From assembly GCA_963693285.1 (NCBI GenBank), contig OY848929.1, forward strand, positions 1,738,501 through 1,802,500: a stretch of 64,000 nt of DNA, in the 5' to 3' direction. A program made the translations under genes and the position numbers. The notes beneath the pieces were generated by a model, which worked only from the letters and a program-made list of their open reading frames with translations, had not been told where the DNA came from and did no database searches. This document shows positions 54,468 to 64,000 of this stretch, piece by piece; positions within the stretch are counted from its first letter, which is position 1; each line of letters begins with the position of its first letter. The DNA is from Xestospongia muta (taxonomy: Eukaryota > Porifera > Demospongiae > Haplosclerida > Petrosiidae).

Positions 54468-55111
54468 TCTTAGTTTAAAAGTGTGTAGCTGGGCCTACAT
54501 ACTGTATGTACAGACAAATTAATTCACAGGTATATTTCAAATCTTATTAGCCTAATTGGGCACTTATATCATGTTTTCATAAATCATTAATTCTATAATT
54601 CCTTTATTATGATTTTCAATATAGTTATTATTATATGGTTAGATTTTTCTATCTGTTAATAATTTGGCAATATTCATAATTTTTATGAAATCAAAATTCA
54701 ATTTATTTTTATTATTTTTATGGTACACAAATTTAGCTCATTGTTATAATTTATTGTTATTCATTGAAAAAATAATATTGAAGTCTTACAATTAATAAAA
54801 TGGATAACTATTCAATTATTAGTAAATTAGTAATAATACACAATAGAGATACTTCCTTGTTACTTCCTAGTAGAAAATACTTCCTAACTCGTAAAGTAGT
54901 AATTTTTTATTAATCTCGAGTGACGCAATAATTATTATTATGAGTACTGGTCATATAAAAATTTGAAGTATACAAATGACAGCCGTTTCTTAAAAGTCAG
55001 TGGTTGTTGGTGAAGTGCTCTCTAGCTTAAGAAAAGACTCCTACATATCTCCACACGACAGAACCTGCGAGCTTAGCGCGCGAATCGTTGACATAGAAAC
55101 CTCATATCACT
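54468..55111. other. Intergenic between CPEB genes
   Basis: Very AT-rich 3' flank of gene A, then the promoter of gene B. It is more GC-rich from 55020 on, with AGCGCGCGAATCG near 55075. No other feature seen. Confidence 0.5.
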
Positions 55112-57920
55112 ATGGAAGCAGCCATGACCACCGCCGAAGTTGTCTTTCGAAGTCAGAATCTTGCAGCTGTTGAGTCTCTGCCTAACTCTGTCTACGAGGA
55201 CACTGGTGACTGGAAAACTTGGGAAATTAATAGTGACATGGCTTTCTCGAACTCTTTAAGCTATGCATTGGAAAATTCTCTCAAGTTATGGCAGGTATAA
55301 TGCGATCTAATTTAAAGTTATTTGCACATTTTACTCTCTCTCTCCTTTTTTCTTATTATTATAGCCTGCACATGCTACATATTCTCAAACTCCTGTGCAG
55401 ACTGACTTTTTTGAGAAAAGATCTAGCTCTAGAGTAGCAGATAGTTGCTTGGGGGCTGCATTGGATTACAGCTGGTCACTGGATTATCCAAAAGAAAATG
55501 GTACACTTACAATTATCACTAATGTACAAATTAAATTTACTGGACTATATAAGACATGAAAATTTCCATTACAGGCAGTCCCTCTACTGTGAGTGTGAGT
55601 AGCACATCCAGGACTCCAAGTCCATCTACTACAGTTTCAGCTATGGGATTGGCTCATGGAATATCTGAGACCTATTCTCGTAAGGTGTTCGTTGGAGGGC
55701 TACCTCCTGACATAGATGAAGGTGATATATTTGTAATACTTATTGTCGGAATCAATAAACCACTCTGTATTGATGTGTGCTTAAAAATATATTATATTTT
55801 CAAAAGTGGTATGTAATATCATATGATAAGTGTACAAACATGGTTAAACTACTGATAATGTAAAATACATACACTATTGTCATTACTGCATTTACAGACT
55901 TGGTGCATACTTCCATTATTTAAATGTTTACCTTGTGCCCTATCATGGCTGTTTATTATTTTTTAGATGAAATTCGTGATCATTTTGTTCAGTTTGGTAC
56001 ACTGACAGTTGACTGGCCTCACAAAGCACAGTCTAAGGCTTATTTTCCACCAAAAGGTATACAGATAATAGTGTACACTCTATTTATCCCTTTCTGAGGG
56101 CAGCCATAACAATACTTATCATTGTTTTTGAATGGGCCAAAGTTCCTTCAATAGCTATGGCCTGTTCTGATGACAAGGTTGGTTTTGTTCTACAGGATAT
56201 GCCTTCTTGATATTCCAAGATGAACTGTCTGTCCATCGACTCATCAAGATCTGTCTTATTGAGGATGGCAAGCTCTACATGTTTGTGTCTAGTGTTACAC
56301 AAACTAACAAGAAAGTGGGTGGCCCATCATTGTTTCTATATGCCAACCTTGTATTACATGTAGAGTAATATTTTGTGTTGTTGCAATTAAATTTGAAACA
56401 TATTGTGTCTTGTCTCTCTCTTGGCATATACACAGGTCCAAATCCGTCCATGGAAGCTCTCTGATAGTAACTTCATTATGGACCATACTCAACCTATTGA
56501 TCCACGCAAGACAATCTTCATTGGAGGTGTGCCACGACCTCTAAAAGCATGTGAATTGGCCGATATCTTCAACTCGCGTTATGGCAATGTCTGTTATGCT
56601 GGAATTGACTGTGACCCTGACCTCAAGTACCCCAAAGGTACAATACACTCTATAGCCACTCTGTATACCTTGTAATGGGATTGTTTATATTGGCCTTGTT
56701 AGTCTGTTGGCTAGAAAACATACCTTTAGTAGTGCTGGTACAAGCAATCCAGCCCTTAGGGCTGTAACTTGGGCCTCAGCTAATCACTCATCTGTGACCC
56801 TTGTGAATGGTTTGAATATTCATTTATTTGTACAATGGTATCTGGCATACACATGTTTGTGTATTGTGTTTAGAGTAGATTCATATCTCAGGGGTGACAA
56901 TATACTGTATGTTGTGAAGTGTGTATATGTAAGCTATTCTCAGTAGGGCAGTACATAGTCTGTTTAGAAGTTGTGGTTCACTGATCTGATCACAAAAGAA
57001 GAGGTTATCTTTCTCCTTTACTATTATCTAGTCTGTTCTAGTTTATATAAAGTCAGTCATTTGACTTGACTAGAATTGTCTGTTAATGATTATGATTATA
57101 GGGTGTTACTCTTACTCTCTCTGTTATTGTTTATTAGGAGCTGGAAGGGTCACCTTTTCTTCTCGTGTGAGCTTCATGAGTGCTGTGTCGTGTCGATTTT
57201 TTCAGGTGACTTATGGTGACATAGACAAAAAGGTAATGTAGTAACACATAAACACATCAGCATTGTTATAACTGTATGTTATTACTCTACTTAACACAAC
57301 ACTGTTGTGTGGAATGTCTGCCTGTTTGTCCCTTTTTGTTACTGCAGTCAGGATGTGTTAGCATGCATTACAATACACATGTAATGGATGAAGCAGTTTT
57401 GAGACGTGACAATAGTTTTAAGTAGCTTGTACCTGCATTGTACAGGCACTGAACATCAACTTCTTAGAATGTATGTGTGTGCAATGACAGTCCATACTAA
57501 TATATACTAGTATAATTGAGGCTATACATGTAACTGTGTTTTAGTTGAGGTCAGTGCTTTGTTGGGAGATCTGCAATACTTTGAAACTGCTTTTAATAGA
57601 AGTGACTACTGATAACTGTATATATTAAATGTTGGTTAGTTTTGTAATTCTCTCTTTTTCAGGTTGAAGTCAAGCCCTATGTTCTGGATGACCAGATCTG
57701 TGATGAGTGTCATGGCTTGCATTGTGATGGACAATTTGCTCCATACTTCTGTGGCAATATCCATTGCCTTCGTTATTACTGTGAGCAATGCTGGGCCTCT
57801 GTGCATTCAGCCCCGGGAACACAAAACCACCGTTGCTTTATCAAGGAAAATGGAGACCGCCCACGGGCAATCAATTTCTTCTCCCACTTTCCCAACCAAC
57901 CACCCCGTCCAGTAATGTAA
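55112..57920 (+). CDS. CPEB: CPEB2-4-type translational regulator, gene B
   Basis: Eight exons: 55112-55294, 55365-55500, 55575-55721, 55967-56056, 56196-56314, 56436-56637, 57138-57232 and 57663-57920 (409 residues). From RRM1 on, the exon boundaries and phases match gene A, so they are tandem duplicates. RRM1: SRKVFVGGLPPDIDE, FGTLTVDWPHKAQSK. RRM2: VQIRPWKLSDSNFIMDHTQP, KTIFIGGVPRPLKACELAD. ZZ zinc domain: ICDECHGLHCDGQFAPYFC, CEQCWASVHS, GDRPRAINFF. These blocks are closer to vertebrate CPEB2-4 than those of gene A. The short Ser-rich N terminus (SRTPSPSTTVS) is otherwise unlike gene A. Confidence 0.88.
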
Positions 57921-59045
57921 AAGAGATAAGTAGACAGCAGAGATGTAAATATTAACTTTAAACCAGCAATCACTTAAAGATCATATCTCCTCCCTCTTTC
58001 CCCCCCTTACCCCTCTTGTTAAGTGTTATTATTATTCTAATACCATGAACAGGCAGCTGTGTACAGCAAAGGCATTTTTCACTTAAAAAGGCATGATTTA
58101 TTCTGAATATTATTATGTTTCATATCATGGGAACTTGTCATAAATTTCTGTCATGCTTATTTTCACACTAGCAGTGATTTATCTACTCTTTTTTGTTCAT
58201 TTTTTCCGTTCTTCTCTTTTTGACGTCAGCTTTTTAGTGGTTGTATTATATATAGTGTGTGTCCTGCATGGTTCAGGCTTTGATCCCAGTCGTCATGTTT
58301 GTTGTATATAATTGTTATTCATTTATTCACAGTACATTTTTACCTTTTTTGTATGATAATTGTCATGTGTTTCAGTCCATAATACCACCATCATTGTCTC
58401 GCTTCATACATCTTGTGCTGTGTATTATTAAGTTAATTCAAGTGGTTATTAATTATTAGTATTCATTCTTTTGTAATTATTAATATTGTCGTTTGGTTAT
58501 ACATGTATTCTTACTTTGTATGTTTGTAAAAATAAGGACAAAATCAGTCAATGTTATATGCGAGAGCTGTACATTATGCCTGTATCAATTGACAGATGTC
58601 ACTAAAATGTTATATGCAATAGCTGTAGACATTATGCCTGTATCAATTGACAGACAAGAAGCTGACTAAAGTCACTAGTACTAGAGTACATTAGTCATAT
58701 AGACCTGTTGCTTTGGGAACTCAACAAAATAAGTACAACCCTCTGTGCTCAGTTGCAAAAGTTTGGCTTTTAGAAATGTTTTCTTGTGGTTGGTAGAGAC
58801 AATAGTGATTAATATTAATAATATATAATATAGTAATGTGATATAATAAACACACCAAACTAATTAATGAAGTGTTTGTACGTTATAAATAATTACAAAA
58901 ATGATCAAATATGATGTTACTGGATTTTTTATAAAAGGATTGAAAATGATTAATATATGAATACTTCTTTAAAACATGTATAATTATTATAAACTAAACC
59001 CAAGATTGCTCAAAAATATTCTGCTGCTTAAATGATTTTTCTTAA
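57921..59045. other. CPEB-B 3' flank and intergenic
   Basis: Probable long 3' UTR of CPEB-B, with a full CRE octamer TGACGTCA at 58221-58228. Two copies of an ~57-bp unit lie at about 58550-58605 and 58606-58660 (shared ATTATGCCTGTATCAATTGA). No gene recognised. Confidence 0.5.
58549..58660. repeat. Two-copy tandem repeat
   Basis: A unit of about 57 bp beginning near 'aatgttatatgc' and ending 'caattgacag' occurs twice in a row with few differences. Confidence 0.7.
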
Positions 59046-60906
59046 TTAGTCTTCAGAGGCCAGCCCTTTCCCATTACATCCATCTAAAGATAACAAAATA
59101 CGTAAATGGGTGTGGTCAACATGTATAATAATACTTGTGTCTTCTTCATCCAAATCAAACTCCACTACTGACAGATAATGACCTAACTGTGGTCTAATTT
59201 TTTTAGCAAAGGTTGGTAATGGAGATAAAAGCTGTTCATCACCAACATTGAGTTCTGTTGGTGCCGTCTCATGAGCCATCTGAAAGGAAGAAGGCGAGAG
59301 AGCATGAGCAATGGTGTGTGTATGTGTGTGTGTGTGTGTGCACTGATAGTATAGTGTGTGTGTTACAGTGTCTTCTTACCAGCTGGTGTGGTGAACTAAA
59401 CAGATAATGGTTAGGATAGTTGACAAGATTGACACAAGTAGAACTGTAGATATCAGCAAACCGGCTGACTTGATTGGCAAAGTAAGTTAGCCTCGATCCT
59501 GTAAGTATTTGATGACAACAAAGATAATATTATACAATGGAAAACAATGTTGAGAATGTATGTTTATATTTTTGCCAAACATTTGATACTGCACTCACAA
59601 ATATTGTATTAATAATAAACAAAGTATTACTATCAATACTCTAACCAGTCAAAAACAATTTTATTCCAGTGATAACTTCATCTACTGATGTAACTATGGC
59701 AATGTACTTACCACATCGTAGCAGACTTCCTAGTTGACTAGGATAAGCTCTTTCAATGTTTTCCGCTGTTTCCTATAATAGTATAACACATTTCACTGTA
59801 ACGTAAGATTTCTCCTATACCTTGATGTTTTTACGAATAGTATCAACATCAGGTAAGTCTGACTTGTGATCATTGGGTATTCTAGTATAACAATTATCAT
59901 TAATAATACATAGTGATAGGACAATACACACATACCCTGCTCTCATGTACATTTCAGCTAATAAGAACTCAAGGTATTGGAGACGTAGAAACAGACCTGT
60001 AATAGGGATCAGTCACTTTAATTATGTGGCTATTAGTGTTATTGTCAGAAGGGTTTGCCTCATTGCTAGAGATACATTAATAAAGGTTACCTTTGACAGC
60101 TTCCCAAGTAGTTATTTCTGATGTCAACTCTGGAATAACTAAAAACGTCCTACAATAATAATAGATTGATTGATCAATAATAATTGTTAGGTTCAATAGG
60201 GCAACATGTACATCAGATTACTGTAAGTATAGAAAATGCCATTTTCCTAGTTGCCATATAATGATAGTATATATAAGCATTACACTAGCCTTGTTCCAAC
60301 ATACAATGGCACTACTAAAACTTTACCTAAATGCTTGCTCCTTCTTGGATTTGATAATATCTCCAAAGATATGGTCACCAACATAGAGTACTTCCTATGG
60401 ACAAAGGTATTGTATTGGAAAAATATTCCACTTACTTTGCCTTGAGCACCAGCTATTTTGCAGAAAGCTTCTGATGAACCTGAGGAAAGGAAAAATGTGT
60501 GACAAGAGGGAGTACACTCTAGGTTTATGTACCTCCTGAGAACACCTTGCCTTGTTTAAGTTCTCCAGCAAATCTTCCTAATCTCAATGAACCAGTAGTC
60601 TGCAATATACAGTCAGTGATACATTTACAAGATAGTGTAGAATTATTACTTCGTCTACTTCTCTTAACATGGTCCCTTCTTGAAAGAACAGAGGTTTATG
60701 AGCGTCAACAATAATATAATCAAAATAGTTCTTCCATTTTGTATGAGGAACATCAACCTGTACGAGATGAGAGTAAAAATGATACAGCAAAATGTGTGTG
60801 TGTGAGCCTAAACAAAACTAAAACTAAAGGACTTGTAACAAGGCTAGTGTTCTTTTGTAAACAAATCAATACTACAATAGCAAACTAAAACAACATGATA
60901 TGACAA

Positions 60907-60947
<41 letters not shown>

Positions 60948-61589
60948 ACAGAGACAAGCTACCTCAGGTTGAGAGGTATAGTCCAATAGATAGGTCATAA
61001 CTCTGGTAGTATAGTCATATCCACTATTAGTAGCAATAAATAACTTTCTACCAGACTGACGTAACCTAGGCAACACATTAAACATAATAATAACATTGTT
61101 ACATTACCGATAAAGAAAGTGAGGGAGTCGAGAGTCTTTCTTGACATATTTGTCAAGATTTTGTACAGTTTTTTCCTTCAAGTTCCCCTACAACAAACCA
61201 ATGTAGCAATAATATATCTACTTTATATTTACCTCAGTGTGGGCCCAATGTACAGCATTACGAACATCTTGTTGTATCATTTGGTATGTAATAACAATGT
61301 CACCAGATATAACTCCAGTATACTGATCAGGACCATCAATTAACCTATTATAGGATAAGTAAATAGTTACAGTAACAATTATTGTTAATTGTATTAAGTG
61401 TATTGTGTATATTCACTGTCTCTTATCATACTTGGTGTATTCAGGATGAGTATCAAAGAAGTTAACTAGAGCAGCTAATAGATAGGTCTCTATTCACATA
61501 AGATGAGATAAGGTAAGATATGTAGTAGATTTACCAGCAAGATGAAATAGAGTATCTAAATTGAACATTCTATCATGAAATGGCTACAG

Positions 61590-61658
<69 letters not shown>

Positions 61659-62173
61659 AGTCATGACAACTGTAAACTTATTCTGGTAGAAATGATACAA
61701 GGAAGAAGTGGGATATATCAAGTTGTCAACATTGACTTACTTGTACATATTTATTAGGATAGCGTTTCCTTATCTCTGAACTATAAATATCATGAGACAG
61801 TAAAGACAATATATGTTATAATATACATTCCTTTTTATTAATTAAGTGATCTATGATAACAGTTATTTTAAATTAAAATATTAAGGATTGGTTTGGCAGG
61901 TTTAAAACCAGTAGTTCTCTGTGTGTCTATTATTACTATATCAGTGTGTACATTGACACTTCTCTTTCCTCTATTATCACTGTAGGAACTTACGAAGACA
62001 GAGATGTAAAACCATGATAACAAGAAAGGATATTCCCAAAAGCATCCAACTGGGAGAGAGAACAGACAATAATTATATCATCTTATAAAATAAATAAACA
62101 TCTCAAATTCTCAATTATACTAACTTTGAGTAGATTTCCATATAATCTATCAAAGAACAGACCTCTATAAACA

Positions 62174-62230
<57 letters not shown>

Positions 62231-62747
62231 GAGGGGAGGGAGAAAGAGAGATTTATAATAGGTACTCAAGTCAGAACTAACCACTTACCTCACAGCAAAT
62301 GTTTCATCATATTTTATATCACTAATACTCTATAACAGACAATATCTATTATCAATACTGACATAATCTAGACATATATTACCTTAGGATATCCAATAGT
62401 AATAAGTCGTTCTACTGATAAATCATATGCCAATATATCATATTCTGGTGACTTGTATACTAAGGGACATATTGTAAGGTCAATGTCATTGTAAAGAGAG
62501 TCACACTTACCAACTAATGTATGATCCATATCAAATCCAATATATTTGATCCGTTCCATAGATATACTTCTATTGACAAAGACCCTACATATGAATAGAG
62601 TATTATATCACAGCTGCCAGGTTGCTACTCGAGTATCTACCTGCCCTCCATGTCTCGAGTTAGTTCGCTGGAAGTTCTGTCCAGTTTCTTCCTCTTGTAC
62701 AACTCCACTAGTTTCTTCAAACTCTCATCAGATATTTGTTGTGCCAT
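59046..62747 (-). CDS. NT5C2: NT5C2-type cytosolic purine 5'-nucleotidase
   Basis: Many short exons on the minus strand. Exon 1 is 62641-62747 ([20 protein letters not shown]), exon 2 is 62511-62584 ([20 protein letters not shown]) and the last is 59046-59282. GFDMDHT is the HAD-superfamily nucleophile motif DxDxT. Later exons give [84 protein letters not shown] and [18 protein letters not shown] (HAD motif IV), then RTFLVIPEL. This block order is that of NT5C2, which dephosphorylates IMP/GMP and balances purine pools. The C terminus ([16 protein letters not shown]...) lacks the long acidic tail of vertebrate NT5C2. Introns hold several dinucleotide microsatellites. NT5DC-type relatives are the alternative. 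Confidence 0.85.
59312..59342. repeat. (TG)n microsatellite
   Basis: Run of TG dinucleotides in the last intron of the NT5C2-like gene. Confidence 0.8.
60909..60950. repeat. (CA)n microsatellite
   Basis: About 20 CA units with one interruption, just after an exon of the NT5C2-like gene (intron side). Confidence 0.85.
61592..61656. repeat. (GA)n microsatellite
   Basis: About 32 uninterrupted GA units in an intron of the NT5C2-like gene. A plus-strand Glu-Arg repeat frame over it is an artefact. Confidence 0.9.
62174..62231. repeat. (TG)n(AG)n compound microsatellite
   Basis: About 15 TG units run directly into about 13 AG units, in an intron of the NT5C2-like gene. Confidence 0.9.
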
Positions 62748-63030
62748 AGGGGAGAAACTGACAAACGAGGCGGAGTCAGTATTTAATTTAAAACAAAAAT
62801 TAATGTTAATTACGAGTGGGTGTTTGACTTACAGCAGGATATTTGTTACAGAAATATGGCACTTAAAGAAAAAGTCATAGTACATTATAAAGTATAGTAT
62901 TTAAATCAGTCATTTTACTGTAGTGACCAGCTTGTAGTTTTGAGTTATTTCTCCATCAGACATATTGTATATGTAAAAAAACTACAAGTTTTGATCAATA
63001 AATAGAAAAATGAATAGTGATAATTGTCTT
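62748..63030. other. Intergenic
   Basis: Space between the NT5C2-like start and the stop of the ankyrin gene on the same strand. It must hold the NT5C2 promoter. No motif stands out. Confidence 0.4.
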
Positions 63031-64000
63031 TTAATCATCATGTTTATCTTGATCTTCATTACCAGTACTACCTGTAACAGTATGAAATCCAGTTAGTAAA
63101 GAGTACTAAAAACAATTGCAGAGTAAATAATGACAGTATTCTTCCAATGAATTGAACATAAAAAGACTAAATTTATTCTATCTAGTTATAAAGTGCTATA
63201 ATTTTAATACAATCTAGTCTATCATTATTATCATAATAATAATAATTCTTTACCTTGTTCAGTACTATATATATCAACTTTAGGCGATGTAGATATCTAA
63301 AGTAAGTAATAACAAATGATCATGAATTTACCATATATATGTACTGGCTCTAAAGATGACAAGTTGGATGAGACTTGAGACAAATCCTCTACTTTATGAG
63401 AAGATACGTCTTTCTCAACCTATAGATATATAACAGAATTAGTTAGCACAAATAAATGAGCTAGTGAAAACTACAATGATTATGGACATCTTCTTACACC
63501 TACAAACTAGCATTGATGCATTCCGATCTTTGAGCTAGGTCTCCAGTAAGTTTAGTCTACTTAATATAACATACTAGTAACTGATCTTACTGTTCATAAT
63601 AGGTATAATTATTACTCATGATAGACTTACTATACTACTTGAATGTTCATTGAGAAGTGTTAGAATTAATTTCATTTCCCTCTCTGAATCTTCCTTTCTT
63701 CTTAAGAAGTGACCCTTCTCTACCAAATCTTTAGGTTTCAGATCCCTCTATAAACAAGGTATCAGTCACATTAATGTCAAGTACATAATGAAACATTAAT
63801 TTTATTAAGTCCAATAGGATAATTGTACATTTGTACATCTGAGTAAAATAAATTCAACAAAATTGTACTTACATTATTCACAATGCTAAGATCTGCTCCA
63901 TTTTCTAATAACAAATGAACCATATCACGTCTGTAGTATCCATATTGAAGAACCAAATGAAAAGCTGTGTTACCATCCTACGTGAGCCTTGAAGATGAAA
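63031..64000 (-). CDS. Ankyrin-repeat protein, 3' part (runs off right edge)
   Basis: Partial gene on the minus strand; the 5' part lies beyond 64000. The most upstream exon seen (about 63980-63874) encodes DGNTAFHLVLQYGYYRRDM and VHLLLENGADLSIVNN, a clear ankyrin repeat (G.TAFHL...LLL..GAD). The next exon (about 63747-63630) encodes RDLKPKDLVEKGHFLRRKED and a helix LILTLLNEHSSS. Then come VEKDVSSHKVEDLSQVSSN (about 63419-63330) and ISTSPKVDIYSTEQ (about 63298-63255). The last exon, 63031-63071, ends GNEDQDKHDD and TAA. After the ankyrin part the tail is short, polar and acidic, with no further domain that I recognise. Exon edges other than the last are approximate. Confidence 0.7.

Noticed and set aside
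61575..61757. Plus-strand Glu-Arg repeat protein
   Set aside because: It is only the translation of a (GA)n microsatellite in an intron of the NT5C2-like gene.
1..64000. tRNA, rRNA or other structural RNA genes
   Set aside because: Nothing with the expected conserved arms or blocks was recognised by eye; a tRNAscan/Rfam run would be needed to exclude them.

Overview
This is a eukaryotic window, most likely from a demosponge and consistent with Amphimedon queenslandica. I infer this from the AT-rich sequence, introns often only 45-100 bp long, animal-specific genes (CPEB, MARCH5, MGAT5 and NT5C2 types), and a large local family of intronless seven-transmembrane receptors. No database search was possible, so the species is an inference.

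1-33 kb is a receptor cluster. Eight open or partly open single-exon 7TM genes of one family (1353, 3416, 8889, 10729, 11703, 14030, 22502, 30523 and 31947, counting the truncated one at 10729 separately) lie among at least seven relics of the same family. The family looks like cAMP-receptor-like (Dicty_CAR/GPR157-type) GPCRs. Interleaved are two complete copies and one wrecked copy of a multi-exon gene on the minus strand. It encodes a signal peptide, a Reeler domain, LDL-receptor class B (YWTD) repeats, an EGF module, an unknown ectodomain, one membrane span and a cytoplasmic tail. The GPCR plus Reeler-receptor unit is duplicated almost perfectly at 14142-20016 and 22515-28389 (offset 8373 bp). 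An older, more diverged homology continues beyond. A third unit at 3.3-6.5 kb is decayed and split by a LINE fragment. Several MITE-like elements sit in the cluster, one of them a piggyBac-type element just upstream of a receptor start.

34-42 kb holds two tandem MGAT5-type N-acetylglucosaminyltransferase genes on the plus strand. Both carry an F5/8-type-C/fucolectin-like galactose-binding domain between the catalytic domain and the C-terminal cysteine-rich segment. Their 3' ends look gene-converted.

42-48 kb holds two nearly identical intronless copies of a PLP-dependent decarboxylase. They share the same frameshift and the same in-frame TGA. Between them are a mariner-type MITE and a DNA element that carries a HIRAN-like ORF.

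48-64 kb is ordinary compact gene space: an amidohydrolase (+), a RING-less MARCH5 relative (+) converging on a full MARCH5 (-), a 109-bp head-to-head promoter with a full CRE, two tandem CPEB2-4-type genes (+), an NT5C2-type purine 5'-nucleotidase (-), and the 3' end of an ankyrin-repeat gene (-) running off the right edge.

The common theme is repeated recent duplication with sharp changes in divergence, pointing to unequal crossover or gene conversion. Uncollapsed haplotypes in the assembly remain a real alternative for the two near-identical duplications.
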